Source: Hungatella hathewayi WAL-18680
GTDB lineage: Bacteria; Bacillota; Clostridia; Lachnospirales; Lachnospiraceae
NCBI RefSeq assembly: GCF_000235505.1
Contig: NZ_JH379027.1
Coordinates: 917,408-981,407, forward strand
Length of the DNA: 64,000 nt
Reading direction: 5' to 3'
Made by a program: the position numbers and the translations under genes. The notes beneath the pieces are model-generated. The model saw only the letters and a list, made by a program, of their open reading frames with translations. It did not search any database and was not told the origin of the DNA. Of this stretch, positions 36,661 through 44,382 are shown one piece after another; position 1 is the stretch's first letter; the number at the start of each line of letters is the position of its first letter.

Positions 36661-37569
36661 ATGAAGGGAAAGAATGGTCTGAATCCAAGGAAGGTGTCAG
36701 CGTTTAAGGATTTTTGCTGTGTGCTGCCGGTTTTGATTTTTCTTGCGGTGTTTACGTATTATCCCATCGTGGAGCTGTTCCGTATCAGTTTCACGGACTG
36801 GAACCTGTTGAATGACAGGTGGCAGTATGTGGGAATCAAGAACTGGAAATGGCTGTTTGGGGGCTCGGGGACAAAATATCTCTGGAACTCGCTGCGGGTG
36901 ACATTTTTATATTCTCTGGGGGAGCTTTCCATCACTCTGGTGGGCGGGATGATATTTGCCCTGATTTTTAACCGCATGACGAAGGGATTTTCCATCATGA
37001 GAGCGATTGTGTTCATGCCCAAGTATGTGGCCATGTCCTCGGCGGCAGTTGTATTTTTGTGGATTCTGAATACGGACCACGGAATTTTGAATTACTTTCT
37101 GTCTGTGTTTGGGTTTGGGAGAGTGGATTGGCTGAACAACCGCAGCACGGCGCTGTTTTCGGTGCTGCTGCTGACGGGGTGGCGGTGTATCGGTTACGGA
37201 ATGATGGTGTATTTGTCGGCCATGATGGGGATTCCGACGGACTACTATGAGGCGGCGTCCCTGGACGGAGCCAGCGCGGTGCAGCGGTTCTTTCAGATTA
37301 CGCTGCCCATGCTGTCGCCTACCACGCTGTTTCTGTTTGTGACTACCTTCCTGGCGTCTATGAAGGTATTTCAGTCGATTGATATTTTGACGCAGGGAGG
37401 ACCTTACCGCTCGACGGAAGTGTTTGTCTACAACATTTACCGGTATGCCATGGTGGATTTCAGGATGGACAGAGCTTCCACGGTAGCCATTTTCTTCTTT
37501 ATCATCCTGTTGGTGATAACGGTGGCTACGATGAAGATATCAAACGGGAAGGTTAATTACGACTCATAA
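36661..37569 (+). CDS. Sugar ABC transporter permease, MalF/UgpA type
   Basis: Permease subunit of 302 residues with about six helices. The EAA loop YEAASLDGASAVQRF (about residue 195) docks the shared ATPase. It follows a binding-protein gene and precedes the second permease in the same operon. Confidence 0.92.
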   Translation: MKGKNGLNPRKVSAFKDFCCVLPVLIFLAVFTYYPIVELFRISFTDWNLLNDRWQYVGIKNWKWLFGGSGTKYLWNSLRVTFLYSLGELSITLVGGMIFALIFNRMTKGFSIMRAIVFMPKYVAMSSAAVVFLWILNTDHGILNYFLSVFGFGRVDWLNNRSTALFSVLLLTGWRCIGYGMMVYLSAMMGIPTDYYEAASLDGASAVQRFFQITLPMLSPTTLFLFVTTFLASMKVFQSIDILTQGGPYRSTEVFVYNIYRYAMVDFRMDRASTVAIFFFIILLVITVATMKISNGKVNYDS

Positions 37570-37581
37570 GGGGGGACTGAC

Positions 37582-38463
37582 ATGGGCAGGCATACGTTTT
37601 CTGAGAAAAACGCGAGAAATGAATCGGCAAAACGGAAGAGAAGGATTGTGGCGGCGTGGCAGTGGGGGCTGGCGGTTGTGGTCCTGATTATCATTGTGTT
37701 TCCGATTTACTGGATGTTAATTTCTTCCGTGAAATCGCAGGAGGAAATTCTTTTGACGGTGCCGACGCTGTGGCCGAAGGAATTTCATTTTGAAAATTAT
37801 TTAAACGTCTTGCGCCGGGGGAATTTTACCAGGTATTATTTTAATACGGCGGTGATGACGGCGGGGATTTTGTTCTGTCAGGTGGTGACCGGAGTGTTTG
37901 CCGGATATGGATTTTCCAAGGGGAAATTTAAGGGGCAGGGGCTTTGCTTTATCATCGTGCTGGGGGCGCTGATGATTCCGCTTCAGGTGACCTTTATCCC
38001 GATTTATATTATGATGGCCAATTGGGGGATGTCGGATTCTTTTGCGGGACTGATTCTGCCGGAGGCGGTGTCGCCCTACTATATTTTTATGCTGCGGCAG
38101 ACGTTTATGTCCATTGACGACAGCTATATCGAGGCGGCCAGAATGGACGGGCTGGGGAGAATCGGGATTATCACGAGAGTGCTGGCGCCGATGTGCAAGT
38201 CCACGCTGTTTACGGTGACGCTGGTGACATTTACCAACGGGTGGAATGCGTACTTCTGGCCGAAGATTATTGCCAAGGGGGAAAAGCGGCGGGTGCTGAC
38301 CGTGGGCCTGGCTTATCTTAAAAATACCTTTGGCGGGCAGGAGACGATGAATAACCATGAGATTATGGCCGGGGCCGTGATGGCGGTGATTCCGGTGATT
38401 ATCCTGTTCTTTATCTTCCAGAAATATATGCTGACCGGGTATTCTAAGGCGGCGATGAAGTAG
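37582..38463 (+). CDS. Sugar ABC transporter permease, MalG/UgpE type
   Basis: Second permease, 293 residues, about six helices after a basic cytoplasmic N-terminus (residues 1-25). The EAA loop reads IEAARMDGLGRIGII. It should pair with the 36661 permease. UgpE resemblance and the downstream glycerophosphodiesterase leave open a glycerophosphodiester substrate, though the aldolase and sialidase-like genes suggest a sugar. Confidence 0.92.
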   Translation: MGRHTFSEKNARNESAKRKRRIVAAWQWGLAVVVLIIIVFPIYWMLISSVKSQEEILLTVPTLWPKEFHFENYLNVLRRGNFTRYYFNTAVMTAGILFCQVVTGVFAGYGFSKGKFKGQGLCFIIVLGALMIPLQVTFIPIYIMMANWGMSDSFAGLILPEAVSPYYIFMLRQTFMSIDDSYIEAARMDGLGRIGIITRVLAPMCKSTLFTVTLVTFTNGWNAYFWPKIIAKGEKRRVLTVGLAYLKNTFGGQETMNNHEIMAGAVMAVIPVIILFFIFQKYMLTGYSKAAMK

Positions 38464-38515
38464 AGGCGGGGAATGGACCGTCGAGTGGCGGATATTTTAT
38501 AGGGAGAATGATGGG

Positions 38516-39238
38516 ATGAAGATTTATGGACACAGAGGGTACAGTGGGAAATATCCGGAGAATACCATGCTGGCGTTTCGGAAGGCTGCGGAGGCGGGAT
38601 GCGACGGGATTGAGCTGGATGTGCAGCTGACGAAGGATGGGAAACTGGTGGTGATTCACGACGAGACTGTCGAGCGGACTACGGATGGGGCCGGGTTTGT
38701 GCGGGATTATACCTACGAGGAACTGGCCCGGTTTGACGCCGGGGTGATCAAGGACGGGGCCTTCGGGTTCCAGCGGATTCCGCTGTTTGAGGAGTACTGC
38801 GCCTGGGCGGCAGGGGAAGCGCTGGTCACCAATATTGAGATTAAGTCCAATGTGTTTTATTATGAGGGAGTTGAGGAGAAAACCGTTGATATGGTCCGGG
38901 AGTTCGGGCTTGCGAAACGGGTGGTGATATCCTCGTTTAACCATATGTCGCTGGTTCGTGTGAAGCAGCTGGATGCGGAGATAAAAACTGGCGCCCTGGT
39001 AAGCCAGACGGTGATTGGGAATATTGGGTATTACTGCCAGCAGTTCGGGATACCGTACTATCATCCGAATGTGAAGATTTTGACGAAGGAGATAGCGGAG
39101 GAATGCCGGATGAGAGGGATTGGGATAAATGCCTGGACGGTGAATGATGTGGAGACCCTGGAGCGGATGCGGGAGTGGGGTTGCGATGGGGTGATTACGA
39201 ATGAGGTGGAGATGTGTAGGGGTGAGATAGAAAGTTAG
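38516..39238 (+). CDS. Glycerophosphodiester phosphodiesterase
   Basis: Cytoplasmic TIM-barrel enzyme of 240 residues that splits glycerophosphodiesters to sn-glycerol-3-phosphate and an alcohol. Motifs: HRGYSGKYPENT with catalytic His, GIELDVQLTKDG with metal-binding Glu/Asp, VIHDETVERTTDG with the second His, and INAWTVND near the end. No signal peptide. 52 bp after the last permease; followed by a terminator. Confidence 0.92.
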   Translation: MKIYGHRGYSGKYPENTMLAFRKAAEAGCDGIELDVQLTKDGKLVVIHDETVERTTDGAGFVRDYTYEELARFDAGVIKDGAFGFQRIPLFEEYCAWAAGEALVTNIEIKSNVFYYEGVEEKTVDMVREFGLAKRVVISSFNHMSLVRVKQLDAEIKTGALVSQTVIGNIGYYCQQFGIPYYHPNVKILTKEIAEECRMRGIGINAWTVNDVETLERMREWGCDGVITNEVEMCRGEIES

Positions 39239-39257
39239 ATGGGAATGAAAGAGGAAG

Positions 39258-39303
39258 GCCCGTTGAATCATCTGAGGTTGTGGGGTGATTTGGCGGGCTT
39301 TTT
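39258..39303 (+). terminator. Intrinsic terminator after the phosphodiesterase gene
   Basis: GCCCGTTGAATC pairs along its full length (three G-U wobbles) with GATTTGGCGGGC, followed by TTTTT. The 300 bases from here to the toxin gene at 39602 hold no gene: an AT-rich tract with two TATCATAG words near 39420-39460 and a tandem repeat listed separately. Confidence 0.75.
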
Positions 39304-39536
39304 GGGAAGCGTGAGCAGAGGATGGAGATAAAATTTTGCTGGCATTATGAAACAAAATATGCTATCCTAAAAATGCAGGCGATGGTGGAACTCCATTGAA
39401 AGGCGATTTATCAATTCAGATATCATAGAATTATTCTTTTTATCAGGTATCATAGTATTTCAATAATTACCCAAATGTTTTTTAGTAAAGATGAAGATTA
39501 TAAAAAGAGTTCCTTCTATCCGTATCTGCAAAACGA

Positions 39537-39580
39537 ATGATAACTTTAAAGTATTGACATCGATGATAACTTTGAAGTAT
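39537..39580 (+). repeat. Tandem 18-bp repeat upstream of the HigB-like gene
   Basis: ATGATAACTTTAAAGTAT (39537-39554) recurs as ATGATAACTTTGAAGTAT (39563-39580), 26 bp apart, with TTGACA at 39554-39559 between them. Position and phasing suggest binding sites for the downstream HigA-like antitoxin. Confidence 0.5.
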
Positions 39581-39601
39581 CATATGAATGGAGGAAAAGA
39601 T

Positions 39602-39970
39602 TTGCACGAGATTATTTTTTATCGCGACAGCAAAGGCAGGGAACCAGTTTTGAATTATTTGAGGGAATTAAGTGGACGTCATGATAAAGACAGCCGAATC
39701 AAATTAAACAAGATTAGTGATTACATACAGGCATTAAGTATGTATGGTTGTCAATTGAATGAAAACTATGTGAAGCATTTAGAGGGCGAAATATGGGAAT
39801 TGCGTCCGATGAAAAACCGGATTTTATTCGCCGGAATTGTTGGTGGACGGTATGTTCTGCTTCATCAGTTTCAAAAACGGACACGAAAGACGCCTGCTAG
39901 AGAGATAGAAAAGGCAAAACGGGAACTGGCAGATTTTAAGAAAAGGAGCGGTTTTTATGAAGGAATTTAG
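39602..39970 (+). CDS. HigB/RelE-type toxin (Gp49-like)
   Basis: Probable mRNA-cleaving toxin of the phage Gp49/HigB family, 122 residues. Signatures: EIIFYRDSKGREPVLNYL, the central IWELRPMKNRILFAGIVGGRYVLL strand-loop region and HQFQKRTRKTP with basic catalytic residues. The TTG start at 39602 is favoured by GGAGG seven bases upstream; an in-frame ATG at 39584 is the alternative. It overlaps the antitoxin gene by 14 bp. Confidence 0.8.
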   Translation: MHEIIFYRDSKGREPVLNYLRELSGRHDKDSRIKLNKISDYIQALSMYGCQLNENYVKHLEGEIWELRPMKNRILFAGIVGGRYVLLHQFQKRTRKTPAREIEKAKRELADFKKRSGFYEGI

Positions 39971-40295
39971 TTCGGTTGGTACCTCATGGGAAGAGGCACG
40001 GAAAGAACTGCTTACCCCTGAGGAGATTGCGGAAAGCGATTTAAGGGTAGCGCTGATTGGTGAAATTATGAAGATAAGACAGGAGCAGGGAATATCACAA
40101 AGACAATTGGAGAAGAAAAGTGGGGTGAAGCAGCCAGTGATTGCAAGAATGGAACATGGCACGACTATTCCTAGTTTAAGTACGGTGCTCAAGGTGCTGG
40201 TGGCTCTGGGGAAAACACTTTACATTGGAGATTTGGATACTAAAAATGCAGCCGGAAAGACGGTTCTTGGAGAAAAACCATATAAAAATAAGTGA
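39957..40295 (+). CDS. HigA-type XRE antitoxin
   Basis: DNA-binding antitoxin of 112 residues that should neutralise the upstream HigB-like toxin. The Cro/C1 helix-turn-helix lies at about residues 43-95 (RQEQGISQRQLEKKSGVKQP, IARMEHGTTIPSLSTVLKVL). It likely represses its own operon through the tandem repeats at 39537-39580. Confidence 0.82.
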   Translation: MKEFSSVGTSWEEARKELLTPEEIAESDLRVALIGEIMKIRQEQGISQRQLEKKSGVKQPVIARMEHGTTIPSLSTVLKVLVALGKTLYIGDLDTKNAAGKTVLGEKPYKNK

Positions 40296-40297
40296 TG

Positions 40298-40324
40298 GTT
40301 TATCTTGTAATTTCTTCCGTTTGC
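40298..40324 (+). repeat. Displaced copy of the recombinase-leader sequence
   Basis: These 27 bases match the leader of the first tyrosine recombinase (49053-49079) at 25 positions and that of the second (62383-62409) at 24. Here no recombinase follows; the sequence runs into two other gene fragments. Part of a mosaic scar. Confidence 0.65.
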
Positions 40325-40327
40325 TAC

Positions 40328-40355
40328 TGGGAGATGAGCAATCATTAGAAAAATA
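40328..40355 (+). pseudogene. Fragment of the 41444-41923 orphan gene
   Basis: 28 bases identical at 26 positions to 41841-41868, the part of the orphan gene encoding VGDEVSLEK. It is too short to be functional and is followed directly by the HTH-gene tail. Confidence 0.6.
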
Positions 40356-40356
40356 G

Positions 40357-40401
40357 CGCACGAAAGAGCGCATTGCGGAAACCCTTGGAATTAAGGGATA
40401 A
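40357..40401 (+). pseudogene. 3' tail of a small HTH gene
   Basis: Encodes RTKERIAETLGIKG and a stop, matching the last 14 residues of the HTH protein at 61330-61524 except for the final residue. 38 of 45 bases match, and most differences are at third codon positions, so it descends from a once-functional relative rather than a recent copy. Confidence 0.7.
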
Positions 40402-40411
40402 TAAAAAGAAT

Positions 40412-40456
40412 AAAAGGGACCTGAAAGCTGTATTTGGGCGGAAGGGTTCCTTTTTG
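40412..40456 (+). terminator. Terminator, copy 1 of a repeated element
   Basis: AAAAGGGACC pairs with GGTTCCTTTT with one wobble, followed by T. Nearly the same sequence, including the loop words CTGAAAGCTGT and GCGGAAG/GCAGAAG, recurs at 41930-41971. Confidence 0.75.
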
Positions 40457-40529
40457 TTTGTACTCATATAATACGTATTGAAAAAGCACGTGTTATATGT
40501 TACTCTAACAAAAGGGAGAATTCTATAAA

Positions 40530-40718
40530 ATGCCAATGAAGCCGAAAGAGTTGGAGAGAATGATTCTTGCAGATGGCTGGAAATATAAATCACAGGAGGG
40601 TTCTCACAGGTATTACATACATCCCGTTAAACCTGGGAAGGTTACAATCCCGTTTCATGGAAAGACATTGCCAATAGGAACGGAATATGCAATCTTGAAG
40701 CAGGCAGGTTTAAGATAA
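40530..40718 (+). CDS. hicA: HicA-family mRNA interferase toxin
   Basis: Small toxin of 62 residues with the double-stranded-RNA-binding-like HicA fold. The catalytic His lies in GSHRYYIHP, followed by VTIPFHGK and the closing GTEYAILKQAGL. AAAGGGAG precedes the start region. The HicB antitoxin follows 48 bp later, the usual toxin-first order. Confidence 0.85.
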   Translation: MPMKPKELERMILADGWKYKSQEGSHRYYIHPVKPGKVTIPFHGKTLPIGTEYAILKQAGLR

Positions 40719-40766
40719 TATTGTTGATTGGGGATGAAGTAAATGAAATTAGAGGAGGAGATTGAG

Positions 40767-41219
40767 ATGTTGTCTGCATATCCTGCGTGTTTTTTGAAAG
40801 AGGAGAATGGTTACTCGGTTATTTTCCCGGATTTGAATTATCTGGCGACCTGTGGGGAAACGTTGGAAGAGGCACTGGCCATGGCGGTCGACTGCCTGGC
40901 CGGGTATCTGTATATGAGCGAAATGGATAGGGATGTGGTACCGCCACCTTCTGAGATGGGGGCTATCAGTTTGTCTGGAATTTGCAAGGAATTGGGTGTT
41001 GAGGATGGGGAAGGATTTGTAAATTTGGTTACGGTAAATGTGTCGGAGTATGCAAAGAATCATTTTGAGAAATCAGTGAAAAAGACATTGACGATACCTG
41101 CATGGCTGAATACGGCGGCGTTGAAGAAGAATATTAATTTTTCGCAGGTATTACAGGAAGCATTGAAAGAAAAGCTGGCTACTGGAAAGGCGGATGGGCG
41201 TTATGGGAAGAGACTTTGA
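40767..41219 (+). CDS. hicB: HicB-family antitoxin
   Basis: Antitoxin of 150 residues for the preceding HicA. The partially degraded RNase H-like domain is at the N-terminus (YPACFLKEENGYSVIFPDL, ATCGETLEEALAMAVDCL). A C-terminal DNA-binding part (LTIPAWLNTAALKKNINFSQ) resembles a ribbon-helix-helix. I prefer ATG 40767, since AGGAGG lies eight bases upstream and the protein then starts at the usual place; ATG 40743 would add eight residues. Confidence 0.82.
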   Translation: MLSAYPACFLKEENGYSVIFPDLNYLATCGETLEEALAMAVDCLAGYLYMSEMDRDVVPPPSEMGAISLSGICKELGVEDGEGFVNLVTVNVSEYAKNHFEKSVKKTLTIPAWLNTAALKKNINFSQVLQEALKEKLATGKADGRYGKRL

Positions 41220-41376
41220 AGAGTTTGAACTTTATAAGCGTTTTTTCTCTCAATTTAATATTGTTGTATGAATACGGTGTAACCATTTTAAAAATTGTTG
41301 GAATTTTTTTGCATCTGTGCCATACTATTTTCGATACACAACTTAAAATAATTGTGTTCTGAAAGTTGGTGGCCAA

Positions 41377-41451
41377 GTGGACAAAAAGAAAATAGTGAAA
41401 AAGATAATAAATGATGTGGGCGGAATAGCCAAGACTTCTGAATTTGTTTAA
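41377..41451 (+). pseudogene. N-terminal relic of an AbiEi-type antitoxin
   Basis: Frame from GTG 41377 encodes 24 residues (ending GGIAKTSEFV) and stops. It resembles the start of AbiEi antitoxins of type IV toxin-antitoxin systems, where a GGIA(T/K)T(S/K) helix-turn-helix follows a Lys-rich helix. The rest of the gene and the AbiEii toxin are missing, so it is a remnant. The 157 bases before it are AT-rich without a recognisable gene. Confidence 0.45.
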
Positions 41452-41923
41452 TTTTCAGAATTTGACGGGAGTGCATTCATTGCTTAGTCCACAATGTTTT
41501 TTTGATAAATATTATAACGGAACCTTGGAAGAGGTCGATTTTAATTTTGTTAAGAAGGGACAGGATGAAAAATCGGTAAAAGGTACTGTACGACGAAAAA
41601 TCAAAATATTGCCGGATATGATGGAACTTTTCAAAAGCGGTTTGCAGGCAGAAGAAAATTTCGAAAAGAATAAGGTGTTTTGTTCATTTGCAGCAGATGG
41701 CAGTTGTACATTGGGATTTTCTGAATCGGAAAAAGTAAGACTAAAATCGTTAATAAAAGGAAATGAATTGAATAACCCAAAAGCAGTAGAGTTGGTTTTG
41801 AGAAAAGAAGCAGGAGCAGCATATTTTGATGTGATTATAGTGGGAGATGAGGTATCATTAGAAAAATACAGAAATCGAATTGAAAGTATGCTGGCGGATA
41901 AAATGTCATATAAAAATTCATAA
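41444..41923 (+). CDS. Orphan protein of unknown function
   Basis: An open frame of 159 residues, AT-richer than its neighbours, with no domain I recognise. It is mixed alpha/beta by appearance, hydrophilic, without signal peptide or membrane helix. The start is uncertain: TTG 41444 overlaps the AbiEi relic's stop and no good ribosome site is visible; GTG 41471 is another option. The gene may be 5'-truncated. A fragment of a related gene lies at 40328-40355, and the gene ends in a terminator that matches the one after that fragment. Confidence 0.5.
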   Translation: MFNFQNLTGVHSLLSPQCFFDKYYNGTLEEVDFNFVKKGQDEKSVKGTVRRKIKILPDMMELFKSGLQAEENFEKNKVFCSFAADGSCTLGFSESEKVRLKSLIKGNELNNPKAVELVLRKEAGAAYFDVIIVGDEVSLEKYRNRIESMLADKMSYKNS

Positions 41924-41929
41924 GAGTAG

Positions 41930-41971
41930 AAGGAACCTGAAAGCTGTGTTTTAGCAGAAGGGTTCCTTTTT
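41930..41971 (+). terminator. Terminator, copy 2 of the repeated element
   Basis: AAGGAACC (41930-41937) pairs perfectly with GGTTCCTT (41961-41968), followed by TTT. Closely matches 40412-40456. Confidence 0.75.
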
Positions 41972-42010
41972 GCATGTTCGGGTTTTGCGGTAGACTTTTT
42001 AATTAAATTA

Positions 42011-42067
42011 TCAAACGTTTGACAATTATAGACCCATGTGATACAATTAAAATTATCAAACGTTTGA
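42011..42067 (+). promoter_or_regulatory. Promoter flanked by two identical LacI operators
   Basis: The palindrome TCAAACGTTTGA occurs at 42011-42022 and again at 42056-42067, each within the longer word ATTATCAAACGTTTGACAATT, 45 bp centre to centre. Between them TTGACA (42019-42024, overlapping the first operator) and TACAAT (42042-42047) form a promoter with a 17-bp spacer. Repressor on either site would block it. The LacI regulator at 47899, at the operon end, is the likely ligand-responsive repressor. Confidence 0.85.
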
Positions 42068-42116
42068 CAATTTGAAAAATCCGGAAACTATTGGTAAAAG
42101 CGAAAGGGGTAGGGCA

Positions 42117-43448
42117 ATGAAGAAAAATGGGAAGATGACAGCAGTAATCCTGGCGGCAGTATTGGTGGCAGCAACAGCCGGCTGTTCTAGGAACCAATCG
42201 GGGGAAGGCGGAAACGTCGGCACGGAGGCTTTGAAAACTTCCGGTGAAAGACAACTGAATGTACTGGTGGAGGCTGGGTCTCCGGCTTTTGATGTGGCAG
42301 AACAGACAGCAGTGGAATTTGAAGAACAGACAGGAATCAAAGTGAATATCGATGCGGTACCTTATTCAGGAATGTATGATAAACTTGCGGCGGAGGTGAC
42401 TAGTCAGGCAGGTTTGTATGATGTGGCCTGTGTAGATACCGTATGGATGGCAGGTCTTAAGAATGGTCTGCTGCCACTCGATGATATTGTCACGGACGAG
42501 ATGAAACTCGATTTTCCGGAGACGCTGGTGACTGACGGCACTCTTGACGGAACCTTGTACGGACTTCCGGCATGGGCCAATGGCAAGGTATTGCTTTACC
42601 GGACCGATTTGTTTGAGGACAATACAGAGAAAGAGAATTTTAAGGCAAAATACGGATATGAGCTGAAGGTGCCGGGTACCTGGCAGGAATATCTGGATGT
42701 AGCAGAGTTTTTTACCAGAGATAACGACAAGGATGGAACAATAGACATGTATGGAACCAGTCTGTCGGCCAAAACCGGAGGTGATACGGTTATATCTTTC
42801 CTGGAAATGGCGGTTCAGGCTGGCGGAACGCCGTTGGTACTGGACAGCGAACAACAGGTCATGGTGAATCAGCAGGCCTATGTGGATGCATTGAATCACA
42901 TGAAAGCTCTGTATGATGCCCAATGTGTTCCGGCGGGAATTTTTGAAATGGCGGCAGCCGACCACGTGAAAATGTTTAGTGAAGGAAAATTGGCTATGGC
43001 GCCTGTATGGTGTGCCATGTATACCAATGCCGTCGATAAAGACAGTTCCCAAGTCGCCGCCCAGACTGGCGTAGCGGTTATGCCGGCGGGACCGGAGGGA
43101 GTTGGAATCGTTCCGGCGCCATTCTATCATGTGATTATGAAAGGTTCTGGCCAACAGGATGTAGCTGCGGAATATTTGAAATTTATTAACGACAAAAACT
43201 CATTGTATATCAACCGCGGCATGGCAGGAAGGACCAGTGTGCTGGAACATGAGAAAGATGCACATCCCCAGTTAAAAGTACTTCTGGATTCCATGCAGTC
43301 ACCGCTTTCAGAGGGAAGGCCGAAAGTGGTACAGTGGAATGAGATAGAGAGCGCAATCAATGTGGTGATACAGAATGTATTAAAAGGACAGCAGACTCCT
43401 GAGGATGCCTTAGATGCATTAAAGTCGGAAATTGAAGAGATGTTTTAA
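42117..43448 (+). CDS. Extracellular solute-binding lipoprotein, fructo-oligosaccharide-type importer
   Basis: Sugar-capturing lipoprotein, 443 residues. Signal peptide MKKNGKMTAVILAAVLVAAT with lipobox TAGC, a short linker, then a family 1 solute-binding domain (VAEQTAVEFEEQTGIKVNID, DKDGTIDMYGTSLS). ATG 42117 follows AAAGGGGTAGGG. GH172 and GH32 enzymes at the operon end suggest a fructose-containing ligand (inference). Confidence 0.9.
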   Translation: MKKNGKMTAVILAAVLVAATAGCSRNQSGEGGNVGTEALKTSGERQLNVLVEAGSPAFDVAEQTAVEFEEQTGIKVNIDAVPYSGMYDKLAAEVTSQAGLYDVACVDTVWMAGLKNGLLPLDDIVTDEMKLDFPETLVTDGTLDGTLYGLPAWANGKVLLYRTDLFEDNTEKENFKAKYGYELKVPGTWQEYLDVAEFFTRDNDKDGTIDMYGTSLSAKTGGDTVISFLEMAVQAGGTPLVLDSEQQVMVNQQAYVDALNHMKALYDAQCVPAGIFEMAAADHVKMFSEGKLAMAPVWCAMYTNAVDKDSSQVAAQTGVAVMPAGPEGVGIVPAPFYHVIMKGSGQQDVAAEYLKFINDKNSLYINRGMAGRTSVLEHEKDAHPQLKVLLDSMQSPLSEGRPKVVQWNEIESAINVVIQNVLKGQQTPEDALDALKSEIEEMF

Positions 43449-43481
43449 ACCTGGTCTGTTTAAACCGGATAGGAGGCTGCC

Positions 43482-44375
43482 ATGTTTCACTTAAGAAAAG
43501 AACAAAAGAAAATGCTGCTGATACTGCCGGCATTTATCATATTTCTGCTGTTTTATTTTTACCCGCTGGGAAAACTTCTGGTCGATAGTTTTTATAGTTT
43601 TGATATTTCCAGCCTGACAAGAGAGCGTTTTGTCGGGCTGGGGAATTATACAAAGGTTCTGTCTTCAGGCAAATTTTACAGTGCAGTCTGGAACACAATC
43701 AGATACATTCTGTGTACTATCTCTGTGGAATTTGTGCTTGGTTTTCTGGTGGCGCTTATATTAAACCGGGGATTTAAAGGAAGCGGCATTATCAGAACGC
43801 TGTTTCTGGTTCCGTTAATGCTGGCGCCAATTGTTTCAGGACTTATCTGGAAATTTATGCTCAGTTCCCAGTTTGGTATTTTCAATCAGATTTTATGTGA
43901 TTTGGGGCTGATTGTATCTCCCGAACAGATTTTATGGCTTTCAGATGGCCGGTTTGCCTTTTTAGCCTGTTGTTTTGCTCACATCTGGCTGGTGACTCCA
44001 TTTTTTATCATTACACTTTTAGCCGGATTGAAGGGTATTGACCAGTCTCTTTATGAGGCGGCGACGATTGATGGTGCCAGCCGCAGACAGAGTTTCCGTT
44101 ACATAACTATTCCGGAACTGAAACCTGTGATTTCTGTTGCCTTGCTGCTGAAAATACTGGATGCAGCCAGAAGTTTTGACGCAATCTGGGTATTGACGGA
44201 AGGCGGTCCCGCTTCTGCTACGGAGACGCTCAGCATTTATCTCTACAAGACTCACATGCGGTTTCACAAAATTGGAGATGCAAGCGCCATGGCATTTTTG
44301 TTTATCATCATCCTGCTGGGGATTGCATTCTGTTTTACAAAACAGCTGATGCCGGATGACCAACATGAAAGGTAG
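43482..44375 (+). CDS. Sugar ABC transporter permease, MalF type (third importer)
   Basis: Permease of 297 residues with about six helices; EAA loop YEAATIDGASRRQSF near residue 188. It starts 33 bp after the binding-protein stop with an AGGAGG site. Its stop is within a few bases of the next permease start. Confidence 0.92.
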   Translation: MFHLRKEQKKMLLILPAFIIFLLFYFYPLGKLLVDSFYSFDISSLTRERFVGLGNYTKVLSSGKFYSAVWNTIRYILCTISVEFVLGFLVALILNRGFKGSGIIRTLFLVPLMLAPIVSGLIWKFMLSSQFGIFNQILCDLGLIVSPEQILWLSDGRFAFLACCFAHIWLVTPFFIITLLAGLKGIDQSLYEAATIDGASRRQSFRYITIPELKPVISVALLLKILDAARSFDAIWVLTEGGPASATETLSIYLYKTHMRFHKIGDASAMAFLFIIILLGIAFCFTKQLMPDDQHER

Positions 44376-44382
44376 ATTGTTT

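Noticed and set aside
42072..42116. Earlier in-frame start for the third binding protein
   Set aside because: It would add 15 polar residues before a complete lipoprotein signal peptide and begins within a few bases of the second operator; the ATG at 42117 has the ribosome site.
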